From contig JAGFBZ010002395.1 in assembly GCA_018398805.1 (NCBI GenBank), positions 1,426,001-1,490,000 of the forward strand: a stretch of 64,000 bases of DNA. Reading direction: 5' to 3'. The stretch's first letter is position 1, and each line of letters begins with the position of its first letter. The translations under genes and the position numbers were made by a program. Below, piece after piece: positions 1-9,822 of the stretch. Origin of the DNA: Hirundichthys speculiger (taxonomy: Eukaryota > Chordata > Actinopteri > Beloniformes > Exocoetidae). The notes beneath the pieces were generated by a model, which saw only the letters and a program-made list of their open reading frames with translations, had not been told where the DNA came from and made no database searches.

Positions 1-429
1 TTGACGTGTACAACTTAAGAAAAAGACACTGCTGTTGAGGAGTCAGTTGTCATTAAATCCATTTACTGTATCTAATAACTGTGATGGAAATCATATATTG
101 AAGGTTCACTCTGTGTATTAGGGTTAATTATCATACTCATATGCACACACACAAATGATTAGTTATGCATGTAATTCAGGAAATCATTTTCATAGATGGA
201 GGCAGGTAAAATCTTATTTCTGCCTGAAAATTTCACTTCATTTAAATAAAAAAAAGATTGTTCCACCTCAGCGGAGATAATAAATCATTTGTATTAAGTC
301 AGGGATGGAATCAAATATTTAACTCTTAACTGAACCTTTTTGATTTTTACTCTGTTATAACAGCTGATTTGCAGCCTCCGGTGGTATTTGTTTCAGCACA
401 TTAATGTGTGTCTGTTTTTCTTTCTGCAG
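1..429. other. Intron or upstream non-coding DNA
   Basis: AT-rich sequence with no open frame of note. It ends in a pyrimidine-rich stretch (TTTTTCTTTCTGCAG) that forms the acceptor site of the exon beginning at 430. Nothing else is recognised. Confidence 0.6.
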
Positions 430-478
430 ACTACTTTGAAGTGAACCCAGAAGGATCCACAAACAACACAATATTCAG
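430..478 (+). CDS. Internal exon (49 bp) of an unidentified protein-coding gene
   Basis: Seen: a strong acceptor (TTTCTTTCTGCAG) directly before 430 and a consensus donor (GTGAGT) directly after 478. Of the three forward frames only one is open. It starts with the last two bases of a split codon, encodes YFEVNPEGSTNNTIF, and ends with AG, the first two bases of the next split codon. The exon therefore enters in phase 1 and leaves in phase 2. The peptide contains an N-N-T glycosylation sequon, which would suit an extracellular segment, but that is inference. I do not recognise the protein family. No flanking exon is visible upstream, and no secure one occurs in the following 63 kb, so the gene has very long introns. 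Both splice sites together with the single open frame make a real exon likely; the gene identity is open. Confidence 0.62.
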
Positions 479-2516
479 GTGAGTTCTCAAATTTGCAATT
501 AAATCTACATTACACCGTAGCACACATGCAGATGTAAACATGAGCGAGAGGTGATTTTGCACTTTGTTAGCAATATGCTGAAAGCATTTTGTCACCCTTT
601 ACCATGATCAATCTCTCAGGGTCAGTATGTTTGACTCATCATGCTAGCGTGCTCCCAACACAAAAGGCAAAGCCTACAGTTTCTCCCGCTCCTCTTCATT
701 TTTTTTCCCGCATATTAACACAAATGGAGCCACAGAAGAATTCAAAAGCGCAGCATCCCATTCTTTTCCACGCCTTTACCACATGCAGCTTTAGCCTCAT
801 GTTCACATTGAAGAGAGAGAGAGAGAGCCTCTGCACAGTGACACTGTTAGCTATCCTCTCACATAGGCAGGGTTGGGCTGGCGCCAGGGCTGTTTGCCTC
901 ATAGCCTGCGCAATGGGAGTCGGCTCCATTATCAGAGCTGCTGCTTTGCCACCCTGCAGCAAAGCCAGCATCCCCTCTTCCTGCAGATTTAATTCCTTAT
1001 CTCAATATAGAAAACAGCCCCTGTGATGAACACCAGAAAATACTGTAGGCTACTGTGAACATAGATTAAGACTGCACATAAAAGATAGGTTGATAAACTT
1101 TTGTGCATAGCACCTCATAAGAATGTAGCTATAGCTTACAGATCGTCAAGGGAATTGCTTTATATAGTAAATAATTATTCAAGGAAAAAAGGGGCACTCA
1201 TCACAGTCATGTTCTATATTCTATTATTTATGAGGCTGTCATAATGTATGTGAATATGTGTAATGTGCTACCGTTTCGTTTTTTTTTTAATACAGCACAA
1301 GCTGTCTTCATGTTTCTGTTGGCAGATTTTAAAATAAATCCAGTGAAGCAACTGCTGCACTCCCACATGATGTAAACTCGGCATGAGCCGGATCCTTGTG
1401 TGTGCTTCTTTTGTTAAAAGTTTCGTGAGACCACATTATCACCTCTCAGAAAATAGAGCAGCTTGATATTCTTAATGAGGAATTTTCAAAAATGTCTTTT
1501 TGCAAAAAAGGAAAAAGAAAAAAAGACCCAGGCCTCTTACTGTGACATGTCTTATCATTATTTTTCCTCCAGTTGTTTGCCACTTTTGATATACTTTTGG
1601 AAAGTTTTATTTTCTTTTTTTTCTTTTTTTTTGCTTGTCTTCCAAAAGTGTTGACATTTTATTTGTATATTTACTAACTGCTTTATTAGTGTCACAAAAG
1701 ACTACAAGTGTGGTCAGTTCTGTGCTAACATTTCAGGAAGTTATAATACATGCACAAAGACATCGTTTGTACTTCTTTGTCATGCATTTTTCTTCCTTTA
1801 TCTGCACGTTAGCTTACATAATCAAACTCTGCAATTGTTTAAAAACAGATACTAAATACATATACAAATGAAGTCACGTTTCACTCCACATACTTTTTTT
1901 CCAAGCGACCATGTCAGAAAAGCTTGCCAGTTCGAGGGTTTGTAGCACTGGCTTCACACAGGTGCATTGTGGCAGCACACACAGCGTGGTGCTGTTTACG
2001 TTTCTTCGTCATACCGAAAACAACCACGTTCCCACTCGCGGCACAAATAACCTGCATGCTTTGAATTAGTCCTGTTTCAGTGTATAATTTAATGGGCTAG
2101 CTTTAGCGTAGCCTCAACTCGACTTGGCTGGGGCGTTCAAAGTCTATGAAGACGACAGGTGCAAGTGAATTCACCGTCCTGCATCCATCCATTTATAAAT
2201 TGCGTGTGTAGTTTAAGAGGTTTTTTACCTCTCAAAGCGTTCGCCTGTATGTGCGCTCACACCGCAAAGCACAGAAGAAAACACTCTGGGTGTCTCAGTC
2301 TTTGGAATTTCATATGGATCGAAAACCGTTCAAAAGCTTGATCTTGTCCAAATACCACTTACATGCTTTGGCTGGTAACTTGTGACAAGAAACAGATTTG
2401 TTGCTTGCTCGTTCTTTTTCCGTGTTTCTTTATTTTTTCCACATATACATATATGCATGTATACATACATTTCCACAGCTGAAGTAGAAATACTATAAAT
2501 CTACACAGTATAACTA
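479..2516. other. Intronic DNA without recognised genes
   Basis: Starts with the donor GTGAGT. Contains a short GA run (about 811-826) and several poly-T tracts. The open frames here (589-1026, 1463-1654, 1635-1871) are short, lack splice context and look random. No repeat family recognised. Confidence 0.55.
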
Positions 2517-2517
2517 T

Positions 2518-3000
2518 TAGGGCTGTAGCGATACACCAATTTTGCGATACGATACACGATACTCGGCTCTAGGGTGTGAAAAAATTGATTTGGTGATATA
2601 TCGCGATATTCGGCCGCCCGATATATCGATTTTTCAGCTCCTAATATCGATTTTTTAGGAAAATTCATTCATTCACTTAAATGTGCAAAAACACTGATAA
2701 TAAACAATAAATAGGTTGTTTTGAAGCAAATAGTTTTGACTCAATTTGTCCTCTGAATGATCAATATCATCTGATGAACATATACAGCAACTTGATTTTT
2801 CATCTCTACTTTTAATTTTGATATTAACTGGGTAGAATATCACAATATATCATGATATCGTGAAAATATTGTATCGTGACCCAAGTATCACGATACAAAT
2901 CTTATTGCGAAGTCTTTGCCAATACTCACCCATACTCGGCTCACAATACAATATATATCGATATTCGTCTGAAGATACATTCACATCATTTTCTGAAAGA
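2518..3000 (+). mobile_element. hAT-like miniature element (outer), split by a second element
   Basis: The left end TAGGGCTGTAGCGATACACC has the form of teleost hAT-type terminal repeats, followed by GATAC-rich subterminal sequence. At 2561-2568 it is interrupted by another element, and its own sequence resumes at 2942 (CACAATACAATATATATCG). No matching right terminal repeat is visible, so the right part is lost or diverged and the end given here is approximate. No coding capacity. Family assignment comes from terminal motif and the 8-bp target duplication of the nested partner. Confidence 0.6.
2569..2933 (+). mobile_element. Nested hAT-like miniature element with perfect 8-bp target duplication
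   Basis: The 365-bp insert is flanked by the identical octamer ACTCGGCT at 2561-2568 and 2934-2941, the target-site length of hAT transposons. It begins CTAGGGTGTG and ends CCAATACTCACCCAT, giving loosely matching inverted ends (TAGGGTG / TGGGTGA). The interior is rich in TATCGATATT and GATATCGTG-type sequence, as in the widespread teleost family whose right end contains GTATCGTGACCCAAGTATCA. It is non-coding and would need a hAT transposase in trans. Confidence 0.75.
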
Positions 3001-4430
3001 TTTTAATGGGACAAAGTGATTTTGGTGACATCTTGTGAGCGTTCCAATTACTTTGTTTGAATTAATTGAACTGAAAGGTACGTGACTGCAGACAGTGCTG
3101 CAGAGAGTGTTGCAGAGAGGAGAGAAAGAAGGCCTCTGATTGGTCAAGTAAGTAAAATACTTGTAAAGTAAAATAATAATAAAAATAATAATAGCTGTAG
3201 ATTAAAAATGTAAAGTAAAACAGTTAATTCCTTTGAAAAGTTTTGCAATAGAAAACCTGGTCTCAGATTTGTGAAATAAATATTTTACTACTTGGCAGTG
3301 GCATATAATATGCGCCAATGGGAAGCATTTGCAAAAAGACTAAAGCAGGAGCAAAAGTGTTAACTTCTCTCTTCATGGTACAGTGAGCGCAGCATGATCT
3401 TAAGATGAAGTTGGGTGGAGATCATGAGCTTCAGATAAAGATGGGGAGGCTGGATGATTCTGCTGTGAGCTGAGTTGGTGACAAACTGATCCCCTGCAAA
3501 TATTAATGTCTCCCTGAATTACAAATTTTCAAGTCTATGCTACTGTCAACAAAGCGACAGGGATGTGTTTTTTTTCTGTTTCTGAATCAGTAGCTACTTT
3601 AGACACCCAAATATATTCTTTCAAGCACAGAAAAAGTTTTTTTTTATTTTATTTTATTTGGATAATACAGTATGTTCCCTCAAAGGCCTATAAGTCTCAT
3701 TAGTCAAGGTTCCTTAAAAAAAAAAAAAAAATAATAATGCTTATTACACAACACAGTCTGGGAATAGAAATACACATAGTATATGAAATCCGTAACACTT
3801 TATGCACATACAATATTTATCAATCCACCACTGGGTTGAACCCTCCTTGGATAGAAAATGGGAAAAGCAATCCATCCATAAAAAAACTCAGTAAAGATTT
3901 TCTTCTCTCTGATGTTAAAATATTATATACGAGCATGTTTGTCGGTGACAGAATACACAAAAAAATATCAGAGCTGAACAGACACTATCACAATGTAGTA
4001 AAGACACACGTGCCCATTAAGTGCACATATCGACTCTGAACGTTTTCGGGAAGCTGGGCTTTACATAATGTGGCAGATTGAGAGGACATTGATCTTCCTT
4101 GCTTTGAACTGGCAGTCCTGCTGGATGCTTGTCTGCACAAGGGGAGTGTCTGGTTTTTGCACCGCACAGGGAGACAACTATCAGCTGTACTTCAGCAATT
4201 GGGTTAAAATAGAAAGTTAATAAACCGTAGTATGTGCAATAACATATCCTTTAGAGGTAGATTGCATCAACTATTTGATTCAACTAGATGTAGATGAAAA
4301 AAAAAGTATAGAGCTTCTTATGTTTTCATATCAGTGAGAAAAATTCAATTTTTGGTGTCAAATCAAACACAAGTTGAATAATGGCCATAGTTTTATCAAT
4401 CTGTCTTGATTTTGCTCTCTTTTACTAGAC
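3001..4430. other. Non-coding DNA, nothing recognised
   Basis: AT-rich sequence with small A and T runs (for example 3718-3731). A short imperfect duplication, GTGCTGCAGAGAGTGTTGCAGAGAG, lies near 3094-3118 (described here in words: CTGCAGAGAG repeated with one change). No gene or clear repeat family. Confidence 0.5.
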
Positions 4431-4437
4431 CACTGCA

Positions 4438-4795
4438 GATCCATCCATCCATTATCTATGCCTGCTTAATCCTATGTAGGGTTATGGGGATCTACTGGAG
4501 TCTATCCCAGCTCTCTTTGGCTGAAAGGCAGGGATACATCCTGGACAGGACACCAGTCCATCGCAGGGCCACATGTAGACCAACCATGCACACTTACAAT
4601 CACTCCCATGGGCGATCCAGAATCACAGATTAACTTTACTTTTTGGACTGTGGGAGGAAGCCGGAGTAACTGGAGGAAACCCACGTAAGCACGGGGAGAA
4701 CATGCAAACTCCACACAGAAAGACTCCTGCTGGGGTTTGAACCAGGAACCTTCTAGCTGTGAGGCAACAGTGTTAACACTGCAGAGCCAACTGAT
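4438..4795 (-). mobile_element. tRNA-derived SINE with (GGAT)n tail, nearly complete
   Basis: Read on the minus strand this has a tRNA-like head with a good RNA polymerase III B box (GGTTCAAACCC, complement of 4733-4743), preceded by sequence like CAGTGTTAACACTGTTGCC where the A box would lie. The conserved body follows (GTGGAGTTTGCATGTTCTCC, CTCCGGCTTCCTCCCACAG) and the element ends in a GGAT tail (CCATCCATCCATT on the plus strand). This is one of the most abundant teleost repeats. The word CACTGCAGA occurs at 4431-4439 and 4777-4785, which may be a target duplication or may partly belong to the head. Degenerate copies lie at 38140, 49027, 54703 and 58445. Confidence 0.78.
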
Positions 4796-5902
4796 AGTAT
4801 TTTCATCAGTTTATCTAAAAGATGCTTTACGCAGAGACACAGAGCAGACTTCAGTACAGAGTTGAAACGAGTCACTGTTGTTTTCCGGTTCACACATTTT
4901 TTTTTTGTTTCCTCCACTCATGATTTAGTTGTATTTTGTTTTAAAAAAATGCAGTTATCATGAACTTCTGATGACACTAGTCTGAAAAGTATATTTGTGG
5001 GCACAAAAGGGGTAAAATACATAGTAAGATATAAAGTGAAATCATGAGCCCACAATATTTAGAAAACCTGAAAGACAGTGATGTTTCCTCTGTTTATTTG
5101 GAGTCTTTTAAATTCCACCATGATAATCTTGTTGACAGATATTGTGACTGGATTTCTTGCTGCTTCAGCTTCAAAGGAGCAAGACAAAATCATATCCCTC
5201 TTTCCTTTTTTAGACAATATGACAGTTTTGACAAATCACGTTTATCTAGAATGGCTTTTCAAACCATTTTCTTTTCTTTTTTTTCCAAACGGAAGAAAAA
5301 TGTTTGGTTAGGAAACTGCAGGTCAAATCAACTTCTGTTGAACTGAAACACTCCAGCACTGTTGCATATTTTTGCAATTAATTTAGCAAAGCCTTCAAGC
5401 TTCTGCTAAAATCCAGCTGGTGTCCATATTTACACACACACACACACAAAATTAGGATTTTGGTTGCTAATTTGTTTTCTATAATCATGTGGCATAGTTA
5501 TCAACATTCTCAAGATTTAAAAAAAACAGCAAAAAGCAACAATGTGCAGCAAATGGTCAGGATTTAACTTCTCAAATTGTCATTTCCTGTTACAGTTTCT
5601 TTAGTCATTGAAAAATTACAATTTTTCAGAAAACCCTTGGGTTTTAAAAAGAAATGAACCCTTTGGTCAAATAGGTTTAATATCTGATTTTGATTCCAGC
5701 TGACTGCAGAGTTTTAATGTAAACCCAAATAAATAAATAAATTAACAAGTGAATAAATAAATATGCAATTCAGGTTATGCTGTTGCATGGGAATGCTGTT
5801 AAAGTGCTTATTTGAATATTCTCTTTCCTTTAGGTTCTACATAAGCTTCATAATCATTACCTCAGAGTCTAAGAATACTCTTTTTTCTGTAAAGGATATA
5901 CA
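4796..5902. other. Non-coding DNA with a short CA microsatellite
   Basis: AT-rich sequence with a (CA)8 run at 5432-5448 and AAATAAAT repeats near 5727-5762. The two overlapping open frames at 5044-5346 have no recognisable similarity and no splice context. Confidence 0.5.
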
Positions 5903-6498
5903 TATTGGCCCGAATATAGAACGACTCTGATTATAAGACAACTTCTATTTTTCAAATATCTTTTTGTGGAAAAAAATATGATGAAGACAATAAGGTTATT
6001 CTTAAAACAACTTTTTATTGTACAATTACTATAGAAAAAACACAAAGAGATAACATTCTGCTATATTGTTAAACATCTTAAGGATTTCATCTTTTTTAGG
6101 ATGTATGGTACGATACTTAAGGTGAAGTATGTGACAGGTTTCCATTTTATTTAAAATCAAGGTATAATACTATTTAAAAAAATATATTTTCTTAAAATCT
6201 GAGACTGACTCAGTGAATAACCATGTAGTTCAACAACCATGTAGTTCCATAACTGCATTAATGATGTCAATAACTGCATAACCATCAAAGTCGAGTTGTA
6301 TTCAATTTCAAGAACAATATTAACAATTCAATCTGTTTAACCTTTCTGTCGTGTTCAGGTCAAATCTGACCGATTCCCTAGTTCCATCCATCATAAATAT
6401 TGTGTTTTACATTTGATTGTCCCAGGGCCTTATGAAATCCTCCACACTAGCCATTTGAACATATATAATTGCTGATCACCATTTTCTCTGAATTTTGA

Positions 6499-6530
6499 GT
6501 TTATTCAACTTTGTCAAAAGTTGAATAAAC
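6499..6530. repeat. Perfect 14-bp inverted repeat with 4-nt loop
   Basis: GTTTATTCAACTTT at 6499-6512 is the exact complement of AAAGTTGAATAAAC at 6517-6530, separated by GTCA. It directly precedes the alternating repeat array at 6535-6764. Confidence 0.85.
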
Positions 6531-6534
6531 AGCC

Positions 6535-6764
6535 CGGAGAAGTGGCGGGAACTGTCCAGTGCTGAACATGAATATTCAGCACTGGACAGTTCCTACAGCT
6601 CGGAGAAGTGGCGGGAGCTGTTCAGTGGTGAATATTCACGTTCAGCACTGGACAGCTCCCGCCACTTCTCCTGGCTGTGAGAGCTGTCCAGTGCTGAACG
6701 TGAATATTCAGCACTGAAAAGCTCCCACAGCCCGGAGAAGTGGCGGGAGCTGTCCAGTGCTGAA
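6535..6764. repeat. Seven-unit array of alternating inverted repeats
   Basis: A unit of about 32 nt (CGGAGAAGTGGCGGGAGCTG then TCCAGTGCTGAA) recurs seven times with alternating orientation: plus 6535-6566, minus 6575-6592, plus 6601-6632, minus 6641-6671, plus 6681-6698, minus 6707-6727, plus 6733-6764. Some units are truncated. Neighbouring units form palindromes; GAACTGTCCAGTGCTGAA at 6549-6566 pairs perfectly with 6575-6592. The GC-rich array stands out from AT-rich surroundings. The open frame over it on the minus strand is a by-product of the repeats. Confidence 0.85.
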
Positions 6765-6832
6765 TATTCACGACCCCCACTGTTGAGAATATGATTTCTA
6801 GAATAAAATATCTTCCTATATTCAGGCCAATA

Positions 6833-7735
6833 CATTAGTCATTACCATAATTTTTCGGTTTCGTTAACCAGAAATCAGCCAGGTGTTTGAAAATTGACTA
6901 TAAGCTGCACTGTTAAGGTTAAAGTTTGTATTTTTTAGAGTATAGCTTTAACATTTAGTACTTTCCTATGAAATATTTCAGCTCACCCAGTGGTTAAATC
7001 TTTTTCTCATGTTGTCATAAAGTAGGTTAAAAAAAAAAGAGCTCAGCAGAGAGTCTCCAAAACTCTAAAAAATATTTCAGTGAGATGTTTTCTGCCACGT
7101 GAAGCACTAGTGTGTCACAATTGTTGGATTCATTTATGAATTCTAGTCCCTTATGATTGGAATTTACGGGTTTCTTTCAAGGGTCACTAATTAGACAAGA
7201 CAAAGGTGAAACTCTACTTTGTTCAGAGTCAGTCAGAAATGTTACAAGTTGTGCTATCAAAGTATTAAGTTAAGCAGCTGCAAGGCTTCACAAGCAGTGG
7301 AATCAATATTTAAGATTGTGTATTTGAGGATCTGTGTGTTAGTCTCTATTACATTACTGCATAAGTGTAAAGGATGAACTCAACAGGCGGAGGAAACAGA
7401 CGAACTGACAGAAGAAGGACAGACTGTACTACATATTCACACATGAGCTAATGAAAGACAGGGAGCAACACTCAGAGGAGACAGACAGAGGCCTAACAAA
7501 GGTTTTGAGACTGAACACTGCACATTCACATATGAGGCGATTACTATGCTTAACCTACCAGCCACTGTGACTGATACGTAAAACAAATGATAAAATGAAT
7601 AATAACCAAGCAATGTTTGACATCCCACAACAGAAATTGCATGTTGAGTCAGTTTGTTTCGCCAAGATATTTTACGTGCCACAAAAGGTCAAGACCGGGT
7701 TACCGCTGCTGCCGCTTATTTTCCTTTCAGCTGTC
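6833..7735. other. Non-coding DNA, nothing recognised
   Basis: AT-rich with no repeat family or splice-flanked frame that I recognise. Confidence 0.5.
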
Positions 7736-7736
7736 G

Positions 7737-8245
7737 CCTTCAGAGGTCATCACGGTGAATCATTTGCCTCCATCTAACTCCATCCTCTGCATCCTTTTCT
7801 CTCACACTAACTAACTTCATGTCCTTTTTCACTGTATCCATAAATCTCCTCTTCGGTCTTCCTCTAGGTCCAAACCTCATCATCCTTCTACAGATGTATT
7901 CACTATCCCTTCTCTGAATATGTCCAAGCCATCTCTGACTGGCCTCTCTAGCTTTCTTTCCCAAACATCTAACATGTGTTGTTCCTCTGTTGTACTCATT
8001 CCTGATCCTATCCATCCTTGTCACTCCCAAAGAGAACCTTAACGTTTTAATCTCTGCTACCTGAAACTCTGCCTCCTGTCTTTTCCTCAGTGCCACAGTC
8101 TCAAAATCAAACTTTGCAGGTCTCACCACCGCCTTGTACATCTTTACTCTCATTCTTGCCGATACTCTTGTCACGCATCACACCTGACACTTTTCTCCAC
8201 CCATTCCAACCTGCCTGCACATGCTCTTTCACTTCTACACTCACT
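7737..8245 (-). pseudogene. RTE-clade LINE: C-terminal end of reverse transcriptase polyprotein, decayed
   Basis: On the minus strand a 144-codon frame (8174 down to 7740) carries the characteristic C-terminal segment downstream of the reverse transcriptase of RTE-type LINEs: VTRMDRIRNEYNRGTTHVR, then RWLGHIQRRDSEYICRRMM, then a basic GRPKRRFMDTVKKDM motif and RWRQMIHRDDL at the end. Upstream codons up to about 8245 (similar to GLEWVEKS) match the family in a shifted frame, so the copy is frameshifted and lacks the endonuclease and the catalytic reverse transcriptase core. It is a 5'-truncated insertion, the usual outcome of LINE target-primed reverse transcription. It cannot be active. Recognition is by family motifs, not by search. 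Confidence 0.82.
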
Positions 8246-9337
8246 GGTGCTAAAAAAAAGTGCAGAGTTAACAAATTCTGTCTCCCTCCTTATGCGATGT
8301 AGTAATATTAAATGAGTTTAATATAGCATCCTATAGAATTCTGGTTCTAAACAGACTTTTGGGAGGTGATTTTCTTTTTATTAATCTAATCTTACATCGG
8401 TTTGCAGTGCCTGTGCTGTACTGAAAAAAAAGGGAATGTCAAGATAAATGTTAAATGTTTATCCAAAAGCTGAATATCAAATGTTTTTTTTTTATTAAGT
8501 TTATATTTGTAAGTTTCTTTAACTTTTTTTTTTTTAATGAAAATTAAAAAAAAAATATATATAATTTGAGTAAACAATAGGGGATACCTGAGTACCATGA
8601 AAATGGCATCCTCTAGATGGCAGCACTAGAGCAAACCTGTCATTACTGCTGCATTTGAGGCTTTTGGAAATTTTGAAAATTTCCAGTTATGTTATGAACG
8701 CAAACCTTCAAAACTCCCATTGACTTGGGAGGCACTGATTTAGCGTGAGTGAGGGTTAGGACACAACAGGGAAGAATGTCGACTTGCTGAACCTCACAAG
8801 GCTATGTTCCTGTCATTTCAAAAAGAAAAAGATCTTTGCTAACAGTGACATGAGTGGTGATCCTGGCTTCTTTGCCTGGACTATCTTGAGGAAGCCACTA
8901 GCACAGAGAAGACTAGAAAGGCACAGATCTGCAAAGCTCTGGATGAGGGTCATGCTGCCCCCTTTACAGGTGATATTTTACGAGGGTAACTCCTATTGTG
9001 CTTGACTTTTAGAACATTTATTAGATTATTTTTCACATACAGCTACATGATGAGAGAAAGTGGCTGCTGAAAAAAAAAAAAAAAGAGTAACGACCAGGTT
9101 GGTGGCCCATTGTATCATGAGCTACAATTTGAAAGGTTGATTGGTCAATATTTACCAGAATTAGCACACTATCCAGGTATTATTTTATTTTATTTTTATT
9201 TATTTATTTTTTTTAGTATACTGCAGATTCATACTTCCTCTGGCATTTTGGCCAAATTGGTGCATACCTGTGATGCACTGTGTACTTTCACAAAGACTGA
9301 CCTAAAAAAGAGGTCCGAAAGAGTGTGTCATGACATA
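8246..9337. other. Non-coding DNA, nothing recognised
   Basis: AT-rich stretch with homopolymer runs (8486-8494, 8526-8535, 9070-9083, 9199-9213). The small open frames here show no recognisable similarity. Confidence 0.5.
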
Positions 9338-9820
9338 CAGATATCCCTTGCCACTTCGCGGTTTGAGTACCGCGGTTTTAGTGCTTTGCGGATTTTTTTC
9401 AGAAATATATAATAATAAAAAAATCAAGAAATAATCTCTGAAATTCTGTTAAAATCCACCCCACAGCAGACGAGAGGCCGCAGCTGCCAGCGAAACATGA
9501 AACGATGACTCACAGCCTCCTGTAAGCAACACGAGAAACGCAGGCGGCCCAGAACTCTAGAATCAGTGCTGATTGGCCGACTGACTGGCATTTACTACAG
9601 TTCAGAGACCAGAGGCTGTGAGGGAGACAGAAAGACCACAGTTTAGCCTTTGTCTTGTGTCACTGCAGTGTCTCGCTACTTTTTTGCGTTTTTTAAACAT
9701 ATTTTAAACACAATATTTAGGCTCGGGGGGGGGGGGGGGTGCTCCGGCTCCAGGTCGCGGATTTTGATTGTCGCGGGTGGGCGCCGGTCCCCATTAACCG
9801 CGAAAACTAAGGGATCACTG
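9338..9820. mobile_element. pogo/Tigger-like miniature element, complete, TA target duplication
   Basis: A 483-bp element flanked by TA on both sides (9336-9337 and 9821-9822). The right end, read inward, is CAGTGATCCCTTAGTTTTCG and the left end CAGATATCCCTTGCCACTTC; both continue into CGCGG. CAGTGATCCCT ends with TA duplication are typical of Tigger/pogo-like members of the Tc1/mariner superfamily. No transposase frame, so non-autonomous. A G14 tract lies at about 9725-9738. A diverged second copy in opposite orientation lies at 53883-54429. Confidence 0.78.
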
Positions 9821-9822
9821 TA

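Larger units (their letters stand above)
5903..6832. mobile_element. Terminal-inverted-repeat element of about 930 bp, unclassified DNA transposon
   Basis: The ends are inverted repeats: TATTGGCCCGAATATAGAAC at the left, and the complement of the right end reads TATTGGCCTGAATATAGGAA (17 of 20 matching). Similar words (TTGACTCAAATATAGGACGA) recur near 31336. No transposase is encoded. Possible target duplication TACATA / TACATT just outside a TTGGCC-TTGGCC core is imperfect, so the superfamily is unresolved. The right third carries an array of alternating inverted units (see separate entry). Confidence 0.62.

Noticed and set aside
6535..6764. Regularly spaced repeats reminiscent of a CRISPR array
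   Set aside because: Units alternate in orientation, there are no unique spacers of constant length, and the genome is a vertebrate.
6593..6835. 80-codon frame with repeated ALDSSRHFS-like peptides
   Set aside because: The peptide repeats are the translated alternating array; no evidence of a gene.
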